Shown here: piece after piece, positions 57,060 through 64,000 of the stretch | Layout of the letters: each line of letters opens with the position of its first letter | Numbering within the stretch: the first letter of the stretch is position 1 | From: Parvibaculum sp039973015 | GTDB lineage: Bacteria > Pseudomonadota > Alphaproteobacteria > Parvibaculales > Parvibaculaceae | Assembly (NCBI RefSeq): GCF_039973015.1 | Contig: NZ_JBDWLT010000006.1 | Location: forward strand, 28,160 to 92,159 | DNA length: 64,000 nt | Direction: 5' to 3' | Made by a program: the position numbers and the translations under genes | The notes under the pieces: generated by a model | The model's input: only the letters and a program-made list of their open reading frames with translations | Databases searched by the model: none | Told to the model about the DNA's origin: nothing

Positions 57060-57443
57060 TGGACCGCTTTTTCTCTCTTATAAATATGTCGCGACGGACC
57101 GCATCAGCACGCAGGCTCCAGTGAGCCCGGGCGCGCTTTACACCAGTCATCCGTGAAAAGCCAAGAGTACCGTCGCATCCGGTCCACGTCTGAACCGCCG
57201 GCTGAAAATGGTGAAAAGGGCGATGACTGTCAAATGCCGCGGATTCCTTGGGAAAATTCAGGAGGAAATTCGGGGGGAAATCGGCGCTTTGAAAGCTCTT
57301 GTCAGTTTGAACGCAATTGGACCTGATCCCGGAGTTTTATTTTCTCTTGAAATATATACCATCGGTCTAGTTCCTTGTGCGTGACCATTCGCGCGGGAAA
57401 AGCGTCACCGCCCCGGGGAGGGGCAAGCAAAGGATGGCTGGCG
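57060..57443. other. topA upstream intergenic region
   Basis: 384 bases between topA (minus strand) and the next plus-strand gene. It holds the presumed promoters of both; the stretch 57325-57375 is AT-rich (TCTTGAAATATATACC). No RNA gene or repeat was recognised. A 58-codon frame at 57208-57384 crosses this AT-rich stretch and is not accepted as a gene. Confidence 0.5.
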
Positions 57444-57761
57444 ATGCGGAAATCCATGCTGAATGCCGAAAGTGTGCCCGAAACCAGGGACAACCAGAGC
57501 CTTGCGCCGCGGCACAGACATGCCTCGAACCTGCCCGACAACCTGACAGATGCGGATGACGAGGCTGTTGCGGCCTATCTGCTCGATCTGATGATCGCGT
57601 CGCGGCGAATGGCAGACAAGCGCGGCTTCCGGTTCCTTGCCTATCTGATCGGCGTGGCGGCGGAAGAATCGCGGCTGCTGATGCTGGGGCGTTCGGCGGT
57701 GAAACGGCAGGGCAACGCAAGCGCGCCGATAAGGTCCACGCTCAAGCCGGCAAAAGACTGA
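57444..57761 (+). CDS. conserved-looking hypothetical protein
   Basis: A 105-residue protein with a polar N-terminal half (NAESVPETRDNQSLAPRHRH) and a helical second half, AYLLDLMIASRRMADKRGFRFLAYLIGVAAEESR, in which hydrophobic and basic residues alternate as in an amphipathic helix pair. Start chosen at 57444 with AAAGGA eight bases upstream. The stop overlaps the 3' end of the converging dprA gene by 20 bases. Not assigned to a family. Confidence 0.65.
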   Translation: MRKSMLNAESVPETRDNQSLAPRHRHASNLPDNLTDADDEAVAAYLLDLMIASRRMADKRGFRFLAYLIGVAAEESRLLMLGRSAVKRQGNASAPIRSTLKPAKD

Positions 57762-58854
57762 CCCTGTCGCCGGGATCCCGGTGGATGCGGCCGGCGAGTT
57801 CGAGTTCCAGCACAACGGCACGCACCTGCGGAACCGGCGCACCGGACTGGCGGATGATTTCGTCCATCGGCGTGGGCGTGGGGCCGAGCGCGGCGAGGAC
57901 GCGCTTGCGCGTATCCATGTCTGTATCGGGCGCATTGCCGGAACGCGGTGCGAAGGAAGGCGGCTCGGGCTCGCGGAAAAGATGACCGAGCGGTTCCGCG
58001 AGAGCGGCGATGACATCGCTCGCATTCTCGACCAGCGGTGCGCCGTCCTTGATGAGCTTGTTCGATCCTTGCGCGCGCGGGTCGAGCGGGGAACCGGGCA
58101 CGGCAAAGACATCGCGGCCCTGCTCCAGCGCGAAACGCGCGGTGATGAGCGAGCCTGAGCGGAGTGCGGCCTCGACCACGACGACCCCCAGAGAAAGACC
58201 GGAGATGAGGCGGTTGCGGCGCGGGAAGTGACGCGCCTGCGGACTGGTGCCGGGCGGCATTTCGGTGACGAGGGCGCCGCGTGCGGCGATCTCCGCCTGG
58301 AGTTCCCTGTTTTCTTCCGGGTAGACGATATCGAGGCCGCCCGCGAGAACGGCGATGGTGCCGCCTGCGAGCGATGCGCGGTGCGCCGCCGTGTCGATGC
58401 CGCGCGCGAGGCCCGAGACGACGATGAAGCCTTCATGGGCGAAGGCTTCGGCCATGTCGCCCGCGATGCGGCGGCCCGCAGCGGAGGCATTTCGCGAGCC
58501 GACGATGGCGATGGATTTCTGCGCCGCCAGCACGAGATTGCCTTTCAGGGAAATGACGGGCGGCGGCGGATCGAGAGCGGCAAGACGCGCGGGGAAGGCT
58601 TCGTCGCCAAGAACGAGGAGATGGCCGCCGAGCTTTTCCGTACGCGCGATTTCCGCTTCCGCCTCGCCTTCACGGGCAACGCGGACGGCGCGTTTTGCAC
58701 CGCCGCGCGCGGCGAGATCAGGCAGGGCATCGAGCGCGGCGACGGCATTGCCGAAATGATCCAGCAGGTCGCGGAAGGTGACGGGGCCGATATTTTCGCT
58801 GCGGGCGAGGCGGAGGCGGGCAAAACGCTCCGCGGCGGAGAGCGCCGCTGCCAC
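57742..58854 (-). CDS. dprA: DNA-processing protein DprA
   Basis: Loads RecA onto incoming single-stranded DNA during natural transformation. 370 residues: SAM-like N-terminal helices, the Rossmann-like DprA core (SIAIVGSRNASAAGRRIAGDMA, VSGLARGIDTAAHRASL, GTIAVLAGGLDIVYPEEN, FPRRNRLISGLSLGVVVVEA, ARFALEQGRDVFAVPGS) and a C-terminal winged-helix DML1-like domain (about 310-370). All canonical motifs are intact. It is preceded by plsY five bases upstream; the plsY-dprA-topA order is widespread in this class. Confidence 0.96.
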   Translation of the reverse strand: MAAALSAAERFARLRLARSENIGPVTFRDLLDHFGNAVAALDALPDLAARGGAKRAVRVAREGEAEAEIARTEKLGGHLLVLGDEAFPARLAALDPPPPVISLKGNLVLAAQKSIAIVGSRNASAAGRRIAGDMAEAFAHEGFIVVSGLARGIDTAAHRASLAGGTIAVLAGGLDIVYPEENRELQAEIAARGALVTEMPPGTSPQARHFPRRNRLISGLSLGVVVVEAALRSGSLITARFALEQGRDVFAVPGSPLDPRAQGSNKLIKDGAPLVENASDVIAALAEPLGHLFREPEPPSFAPRSGNAPDTDMDTRKRVLAALGPTPTPMDEIIRQSGAPVPQVRAVVLELELAGRIHRDPGDRVSLLPA

Positions 58855-58859
58855 GCGGG

Positions 58860-59516
58860 TCAGTCCCCGGTCTTGTCTTCGGCCTTTTTCTGGCCGATGC
58901 GCGATTCTTCACCGGCGAGAAGGCGGCGGATGTTGTCGCGATGCGCGATGTAGATGAGGGCCACGAGCACGACGCTGAGACCGACGAGATCCCACTGATT
59001 GAGCCAAGCGAAATAGACTGGCGTCAGTAGAGCCGCGACGAGGGCGGAGAGCGACGAGTAGCGCGAGGTGAGGGCGACGATGACCCATGTCGCGCAGAAG
59101 AGAAGGCCGACCGGCCAATGCAGCGCGAGCAGGATGCCGATGAAGGTAGAGACACCCTTGCCGCCCTTGAAACCGAGCCAGACGGGATAGAGGTGGCCGA
59201 GAAATGCGCCCAGCGCGGCGAGACCGAGCATCCATGCGGGATTGACGCTATCCGGCGCTGCCTGGGCGGCAAGAAGGCTGGCGATGTAAACAGCGAGAGC
59301 GCCCTTGGCGGCATCGCCGATGAGCGTTCCGACCGCGACCCAGCGATTGCCTGTGCGCAGTGCGTTTGTGGCGCCGATATTGCCGGAACCGATGGAGCGG
59401 ATGTCGCCAAGTCCTGCAAGGCGCGTGAGCAAAAGGCCGAAAGGAATGGAGCCGAGCAGGTAGCCAAGCACCAGCGCGACTAGCAGCAGCGGTGTCGCAA
59501 AATCGGTAAAGCCCAT
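58860..59516 (-). CDS. plsY: glycerol-3-phosphate acyltransferase PlsY
   Basis: An inner-membrane enzyme that acylates glycerol-3-phosphate from acyl-phosphate, starting phospholipid synthesis. 218 residues with about six membrane segments. The three catalytic loops are present: SIPFGLLLTRL with SGNIGATNALRTG (motif 1), GHLYPVWLGFKGGKGVST (motif 2) and HRDNIRRLLAGEE (motif 3). It lies between pyrC-like (two bases upstream) and dprA, in one transcription unit. Confidence 0.96.
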   Translation of the reverse strand: MGFTDFATPLLLVALVLGYLLGSIPFGLLLTRLAGLGDIRSIGSGNIGATNALRTGNRWVAVGTLIGDAAKGALAVYIASLLAAQAAPDSVNPAWMLGLAALGAFLGHLYPVWLGFKGGKGVSTFIGILLALHWPVGLLFCATWVIVALTSRYSSLSALVAALLTPVYFAWLNQWDLVGLSVVLVALIYIAHRDNIRRLLAGEESRIGQKKAEDKTGD

Positions 59517-59518
59517 TG

Positions 59519-60814
59519 TCAGCGCTCCTCCCCCTGAGCGTAAACGGTGCGTCCGCCAACCATGGTGCGGAGTGCGCGCCCCTGAAAGAGGCGATCCTCG
59601 AAGGGCGTGTTCTTCGAGATCGATTTGAGCCTAGCCGCTTCGAGCTTCCAGGGCACCTCCGTATCGATGAGCACGAGATCGGCGGGAAGGCCCGTGGCCA
59701 GCCGTCCCCGGCCCAGACCGAGAAGATCGGAGGGGATGGAGGTTAGTGCCGCGAGGAAGCGGCCAAGCGGCAAGTCGCCATTATGCACGAGGGCGAGACC
59801 GGCGGGCAGCAGGGTTTCGAGACCGATGGCGCCGAAATTCGCCTCGGCGAAGGGACGGCGCTTCACTTCCGGGTCCTGCGGGTCGTGGCTGGAAACGATG
59901 ACATCGATGGTGCCGTCGGCGAGGCCCGCGACAAGGGCGAGGCGATCCTGCTCGGTGCGGAGCGGCGGCGAGAGCTTGAAGAAGGTGCGGTAGGACTGCA
60001 CGTCGTTTTCATTGAGTTGCAGATGCGCCGCCGAGACACCGCAGGTGACGCCGAGGCCGCGCGTCTTTGCGCGGCGGATGATCTCGACAGAGGCTTCACA
60101 GGAAACCTGCGCGACGTGATAGCGCCCGCCGGTGTATTCGAGCAGGCGAAGATCGCGCTCGATCATGATGGTTTCGGCGATGGCGGGCGTTCCCGACAGG
60201 CCGAGGCGGCTTGCAAGTTCGCTTTCGTTCATGACGCCGGTGGCGAGCGTGGGCTCTTCGGCATGCTGAACGACGAGGGCGCCGAGATGGGCGGCATAGG
60301 AAAGCGCGCGGCGCATGACCTGTGCATTCGCGACGGCCTTGACGCCATCGGTGAAGCCGACGGCGCCTGCATCGAGCAGGAGGCCGAGCTCCGTCATCTG
60401 TTCGCCGTGAAGACCCTTGGTGAGGGCGGCCATGGTGTGCACGTTCACGACCGCCGTGTCGCGGGCGCGGCGCTCGATGAAATCCACGAGGGCAACGTCG
60501 TCGATCACCGGATCGGTGTTCGGCATGACGATCATGGTGGTGACGCCGCCTGCGGCGGCTGCCTTGCTGGCAAGCGCGAGCGTCTCGCGATGCTCGGCGC
60601 CGGGCTCGCCGGTGAAGACGCGGCAATCGATGAGGCCGGGCGCGAGGACGCGGCCACGGCAATCGACCAGTTCGGCGTCTTGCGGCGTGCCGTCATTGAA
60701 AAGGGCGGGGCCGAGATCGGCGATGATGCCATTCTCGACGAGAAGGCCGCCAATTTCGTCGTAGCCCGATGCCGGATCGATCAGGCGCGCATTGATGAAG
60801 GCGGTGCGGCTCAT
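59519..60814 (-). CDS. pyrC: non-catalytic dihydroorotase-like protein (PyrC'/PyrX type)
   Basis: A 431-residue dihydroorotase-fold protein. The metal-binding HxH that follows the PGLID strand in active enzymes reads PGLIDCRVF here (residues 63-67), so both histidines are lost. The later His of the HIAH-type motif is Gln (YHVAQVSCE, Q236), and the Asp of the TDH motif is Ser (VSSHDPQ). One His (QHAEEP, H184) remains. It therefore resembles the inactive PyrC' partners that form a complex with aspartate carbamoyltransferase, fitting its overlap with pyrB. A true dihydroorotase should exist elsewhere. Some databases would still call this dihydroorotase. Confidence 0.9.
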   Translation of the reverse strand: MSRTAFINARLIDPASGYDEIGGLLVENGIIADLGPALFNDGTPQDAELVDCRGRVLAPGLIDCRVFTGEPGAEHRETLALASKAAAAGGVTTMIVMPNTDPVIDDVALVDFIERRARDTAVVNVHTMAALTKGLHGEQMTELGLLLDAGAVGFTDGVKAVANAQVMRRALSYAAHLGALVVQHAEEPTLATGVMNESELASRLGLSGTPAIAETIMIERDLRLLEYTGGRYHVAQVSCEASVEIIRRAKTRGLGVTCGVSAAHLQLNENDVQSYRTFFKLSPPLRTEQDRLALVAGLADGTIDVIVSSHDPQDPEVKRRPFAEANFGAIGLETLLPAGLALVHNGDLPLGRFLAALTSIPSDLLGLGRGRLATGLPADLVLIDTEVPWKLEAARLKSISKNTPFEDRLFQGRALRTMVGGRTVYAQGEER

Positions 60815-61794
60815 GAGCGGCCTCCCGAGAGGGCAAGCTCGTTCGGCAGGTTGCGCGCGAGTGCGTCGAGCACGGCCATGCGCACGGCGACGCCCATCTC
60901 GACCTGTTCGCGGATGAGGCTGCGGTCTATGTCGTCGGCGACGGCGCTGTCGATCTCGACGCCGCGGTTCATCGGGCCGGGATGCATCACGAGCGCATCG
61001 GGCTTGGCATGAGCGAGCTTCGAATAGTCGAGGCCGTAGAAATGAAAATATTCGCGCTGGCTCGGCACGTAGGAACCGGTCATGCGCTCCAGCTGGAGAC
61101 GAAGCATCATCACGATGTCGACGCCTTCGAGGCCCTTCTTCATGTCGTGGAAGACCTCGACGCCGAGACGCTCCACGCCGGTGGGCATCAAGGTCGGCGG
61201 GCCGACGACGCGGACGCGCGCGCCCATCGCGTTCAGGAGCAGGATGTTCGAACGGGCGACGCGGCTATGCGCGATGTCGCCGCATATGGCGACAAGGAGA
61301 CCTTCGAGGCGGCCCTTGCGGCGGCGGATCGTGAGGGCGTCGAGCAGGGCCTGTGTCGGATGCTCATGCGCGCCGTCGCCCGCATTGATGACCGAGCAGG
61401 AGACTTTCTGCGAGAGAAGCTCGACCGCGCCGGAATTCTGGTGACGAATGATGATGAGGTCGGGGTGCATTGCGTTCAGCGTCACCGCCGTGTCGACCAG
61501 TGTCTCGCCCTTCTTCACGGAGGAGGAGGAGACGGACATGTTCATCACATCCGCGCCGAGGCGCTTGCCCGCCAGCTCGAAGGAGCTTTGCGTGCGCGTG
61601 GAAGCCTCAAAGAAGAGATTGATCTGTGTGCGCCCGCGAAGGACGGAGCCCTTCTTGTCGACCTGCCGGTTCTGCTCGACATAGGTGTCGGCGAGATCGA
61701 GAAGGCTGGTGATATCGGACGGGGAAAGGCCCTCGATCCCGAGCAAGTGCCGGTGCGGGAAAACGGGCGAAAGCTGTTTGTCAGCGCTGGTCAT
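60811..61794 (-). CDS. pyrB: aspartate carbamoyltransferase
   Basis: Condenses carbamoyl phosphate with aspartate, the committed pyrimidine step. 327 residues. The carbamoyl-phosphate site is FFEASTRTQSSFELAGKRLG (STRT). SSVKKGETLVDT (the 80s-loop Ser/Lys), INAGDGAHEHPTQALLD (HPTQ), HSRVARSN and VMHPGPMNRGVEID complete the active site. No regulatory subunit (pyrI) is near. The stop overlaps the start of the PyrC-like gene by four bases, giving a coupled pyrB-pyrC' pair, the gene arrangement of class A/DHO-dependent complexes. Confidence 0.97.
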   Translation of the reverse strand: MTSADKQLSPVFPHRHLLGIEGLSPSDITSLLDLADTYVEQNRQVDKKGSVLRGRTQINLFFEASTRTQSSFELAGKRLGADVMNMSVSSSSVKKGETLVDTAVTLNAMHPDLIIIRHQNSGAVELLSQKVSCSVINAGDGAHEHPTQALLDALTIRRRKGRLEGLLVAICGDIAHSRVARSNILLLNAMGARVRVVGPPTLMPTGVERLGVEVFHDMKKGLEGVDIVMMLRLQLERMTGSYVPSQREYFHFYGLDYSKLAHAKPDALVMHPGPMNRGVEIDSAVADDIDRSLIREQVEMGVAVRMAVLDALARNLPNELALSGGRS

Positions 61795-61904
61795 TAAAGC
61801 CGCATTGTATAGGGCCGATTCATGGGGGCGGCAAGGCGGAATTGGCCGGGCCCCGAGAGCGGTGTTAACCTGATGGGCAAGCCCCCGAAAAAGAGGTTCA
61901 TGCC

Positions 61905-63611
61905 ATGGCCGCCACCGATATGGACGCAGAAATGGAAACGCCTGCCGATTTCGCGACTCACGAGGTGTTCAACCAGCCGCCGCCGCTTGAGGATGTGAAC
62001 CTGTTCACGGGCGACAAGGCGCTCACAGAGACCGTGGAGCGGGAAGGCGGCGGGGACGAGCGCGCATCGCTCACCGCATTCGGGAAGGTTGCGGGGAGCG
62101 CGGAGGTGCTGGACCTCGGGCGTCAGGCGAATGCCTATCTGCCGGTGCTGAAGAGTTTCGACCGCTTCGGGCACCGCGAGGACCGGGTGGAGTTTCATCC
62201 CTCCTATCACGCGCTGATGGCAATTTCGGTGAAACAGGGGCTGCACGGTTCGCCTTGGGATCATCTGAAAGAGGGGCTCGACGCAAAGCCGAAACCGGGC
62301 GCGGTCGTGGCGCGGCTTGCGGGCACCTACATGATGACGCAGGCGGAAGCGGGACATGGCTGCCCCATCACCATGACGAATGCGGCGGTGCCCGCGCTCC
62401 TGTTTCAGCCGTCGCTGGCGAAGGAGTGGGTGCCGCGTATTCTGTCGCGCGAATATGACCCGCGGTTCATTCCGGCGAGTGAGAAGAGCGGCGTGACGCT
62501 CGGCATGGGCATGACGGAGAAGCAGGGCGGGACAGACGTGCGCGCGAATACGACGGTGGCGCATCCCGCGGGCAAGGGCGGGCCGGGCGAGGAATATCGT
62601 ATCACCGGGCATAAATGGTTTTTCTCGGCGCCGATGTGCGACGCCTTCCTCGTGCTGGCGCAGGCACCGAATGGACTGTCGTGTTTCCTGATGCCGCGCT
62701 TCACGCCGGACGGCGCGCCGAATGCGATCCGCATTCAGCGGTTGAAGGAGAAGGTGGGGAACAAGTCGAATGCATCTTCCGAAGTCGAGTTTCAGGCCGC
62801 AAGCGGCTGGCTGATCGGCGAGGAAGGGCGGGGCGTTCGCAACATCATCGAGATGGCGACCTATACGCGGCTCGACTGCGCGGTGGCGACAGCGGGGATG
62901 ATGCGGCAAGCGGTGTCACAGGCCGTGCATCATTGCTCCTATCGCACGGTGTTCCAGAAGAAGCTGATCGACCAGCCACTGATGGCGAATGTGCTGGCGG
63001 ACCTTGCGCTCGAAACGGAAGCGGCGACGGCATTGTCGTTCCGTGTGGCGCGCTCGTTCGACCGGGCGCATGAGGACGAGGCGGAGGCGGCCTTCCGGCG
63101 CATCATGACGCCGGTCGCGAAATACTGGGTGTGCAAGCGCGCGCCGAACCTCGCCTATGAGGCGATGGAGTGTCTCGGTGGCAATGGCTATGTGGAAGAA
63201 GGGATCGCGGGGCGTATCTATCGCGAGATGCCGGTGAATGCGATCTGGGAAGGCTCAGGCAACGTCATGTGCCTCGATGTGCTGCGCGCGCTGATGCGGG
63301 AACCGCAGGCGCTCGACGTGGTGTTCGCGGAGTTCGAGAAGGCGAAGGGCGCGAATGTTGCCTATGACGGCGCGCTCGATGCGCTGAAGGAGGCATTTAC
63401 CGACATGGGTTCGCTCGAGGCGCGCTCGCGGCAGGTGGTGGAGCAGATGGCGAAGGTGGCGGCGGGAGCGGTGCTGTTGCAGCACGCGCCTTCGGCTGTG
63501 TCGGATGCCTATTGCCAGACAAGGCTCGGGCGCGACTGGGGCGATGTCTATGGGACGCTGCCGGCGGGGGCGGATGTGAGGGCGATCAACGAGCGGGCGC
63601 GGGTGGCCTAG
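61905..63611 (+). CDS. AidB-type acyl-CoA dehydrogenase
   Basis: A 568-residue flavoprotein of the acyl-CoA dehydrogenase superfamily, AidB branch. THEVFNQPPPLEDVNLF at the N-terminus, MGMTEKQGGTDVRANTT, ITGHKWFFSAPMCDAFLVLAQ, RLKEKVGNKSNASSEVEF and MECLGGNGYVEE-x-IYREMPVNAIWEGSGNVM are all AidB hallmarks. E. coli AidB binds DNA and is part of the adaptive response to alkylation; whether this protein oxidises an acyl-CoA or protects DNA is undecided. The ATG follows AGAGG by eight bases. It is divergent from pyrB and overlaps the converging gene by four bases. Confidence 0.93.
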   Translation: MAATDMDAEMETPADFATHEVFNQPPPLEDVNLFTGDKALTETVEREGGGDERASLTAFGKVAGSAEVLDLGRQANAYLPVLKSFDRFGHREDRVEFHPSYHALMAISVKQGLHGSPWDHLKEGLDAKPKPGAVVARLAGTYMMTQAEAGHGCPITMTNAAVPALLFQPSLAKEWVPRILSREYDPRFIPASEKSGVTLGMGMTEKQGGTDVRANTTVAHPAGKGGPGEEYRITGHKWFFSAPMCDAFLVLAQAPNGLSCFLMPRFTPDGAPNAIRIQRLKEKVGNKSNASSEVEFQAASGWLIGEEGRGVRNIIEMATYTRLDCAVATAGMMRQAVSQAVHHCSYRTVFQKKLIDQPLMANVLADLALETEAATALSFRVARSFDRAHEDEAEAAFRRIMTPVAKYWVCKRAPNLAYEAMECLGGNGYVEEGIAGRIYREMPVNAIWEGSGNVMCLDVLRALMREPQALDVVFAEFEKAKGANVAYDGALDALKEAFTDMGSLEARSRQVVEQMAKVAAGAVLLQHAPSAVSDAYCQTRLGRDWGDVYGTLPAGADVRAINERARVA

Positions 63612-63862
63612 TCAGTTTTCCGTTCCGTGCGGTCTTTCAGAAGCGGTATGACGAACTGAATGACGATGCATGCTACCGCCGCAAGGAACATGACGGCAGT
63701 TGCGACGAAGGCCATCACTATTGCGAGCCCGTGATAGCTCACCTCGAAGTAAGCGACTACGAATGCCGTGCCGCAAATCGCAAGGGCGAGAAGCAATATG
63801 GTGCGGGCGATTTTAAGTGCCGCCATTCTTTTTTCCCGCTCCTGATCGGTTGATCCGCTCAT
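63608..63862 (-). CDS. small two-helix membrane protein
   Basis: An 84-residue protein with a charged N-terminus (SGSTDQEREKRMAALK), two hydrophobic segments (about 20-40 and 50-72) and a basic tail KDRTERKTD. No family is recognised. Start at 63862 with GGGGG four bases upstream; an in-frame alternative lies further up. The promoter side abuts the presumed left end of the IS30-type element, so its expression may have been altered by that insertion. Confidence 0.65.
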   Translation of the reverse strand: MSGSTDQEREKRMAALKIARTILLLALAICGTAFVVAYFEVSYHGLAIVMAFVATAVMFLAAVACIVIQFVIPLLKDRTERKTD

Positions 63863-63918
63863 GGACCCCCTGAGTTCACAAACGAAGTGCAACACCAGCT
63901 TGGGCTTAAGGTGTTGCG

Positions 63919-64000
63919 ATGGGGCACAAATACAAGCAGTTCACTCTGGAAGACCGGTGCGAGATTGCCCGCCTACGTGGCGAAGGGCGCTCGATCCGGC
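63919..64000 (+). CDS. IS30 family transposase, 5' end only
   Basis: The frame begins MGHKYKQFTLEDRCEIARLR and continues GEGRSIR to the window edge. This is the N-terminal helix-turn-helix start typical of IS30 transposases (Y-x-Q-L-T-x-E-E-R-x-x-I-x-x-L). The left inverted repeat should lie within about 63866-63910 but cannot be fixed without the right end. GTTCACAAACGAAGTGCAA just upstream is a likely part of it. Confidence 0.8.
   Translation, partial: MGHKYKQFTLEDRCEIARLRGEGRSIR

Noticed and set aside
54216..57083. A 955-codon open frame on the plus strand opposite topA
   Set aside because: It mirrors topA codon for codon in a GC-rich gene whose third positions avoid stops; the translated product is low-complexity and matches no family, while the minus strand shows complete TopA motifs.
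57208..57384. A 58-codon frame before the hypothetical gene at 57444
   Set aside because: It runs across the AT-rich promoter-like stretch, has no clear ribosome site and no family resemblance.

Overview
The window is a dense, GC-rich bacterial chromosome segment from an alphaproteobacterium. The evidence is a divK-pleD-rpmG block, a MipZ division ATPase, EipB, ClpS-ClpA, a DUF1489/DUF3572/DUF983 set typical of the class, and a degenerate second dihydroorotase fused by overlap to pyrB. Gene content (leucine/acyl-CoA catabolism, no photosynthesis or nodulation genes) would fit a free-living Hyphomicrobiales/Parvibaculum-like organism; that placement is inference. There is no plasmid or phage backbone and no CRISPR array. 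A partial IS30-type transposase begins at the right edge.

Left part (1-9.5 kb): the end of a bactofilin-like membrane protein; a DUF559 endonuclease-like gene bracketed by near-perfect 28-29 bp inverted repeats; a glutathione S-transferase; a divergent YCII/HxlR pair; lipB; an orphan fliN; a siroheme-synthase-domain/APS-reductase operon; tRNA-Leu(GAG) followed by a two-gene, visibly less GC-rich islet (SGNH-like plus GSCFA); and mgtE. Middle-left (9.5-25.3 kb): a kelch protein, then a leucine/isovalerate catabolic cluster (isovaleryl-CoA dehydrogenase, thiolase, TetR regulator, methylcrotonyl-CoA carboxylase beta and alpha, DUF1489, hydrolase), panC, and a translationally coupled glutamine-synthetase-like / aldehyde dehydrogenase / iron-alcohol dehydrogenase operon that looks like a gamma-glutamyl amino-alcohol route.

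Middle (25.5-45.7 kb): mipZ, a D,D-carboxypeptidase with a SPOR domain, clpS-clpA, a secreted beta-propeller lipoprotein, HIT, a FemAB-like acyltransferase, RidA and agmatine deiminase, a GGDEF cyclase, a 2-hydroxyacid dehydrogenase, eipB, a zinc-ribbon DinB polymerase, a zinc peptidase, an eight-repeat cysteine-rich exported protein with a 45-residue companion, a ROK kinase and a HAD/DUF3572 pair. Right (45.9-64 kb): divK-pleD, a candidate structured RNA with a strong terminator, rpmG, an MFS transporter, two tandem NUDT19-like hydrolases, DUF983, rnr-topA, dprA, plsY, pyrC-like/pyrB, an AidB-type acyl-CoA dehydrogenase and the IS30 start.

For a second look: (1) the inverted-repeat-bounded DUF559 unit and its four related intergenic repeats; (2) a 46-bp module of three GTCA heptamers at 11-bp period plus TTATCC, present twice and both times in convergent intergenic gaps; (3) the candidate RNA between pleD and rpmG; (4) the cysteine-repeat protein; (5) the amino-alcohol operon. 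All coordinates and motifs were read by eye; no homology search or folding program was run.
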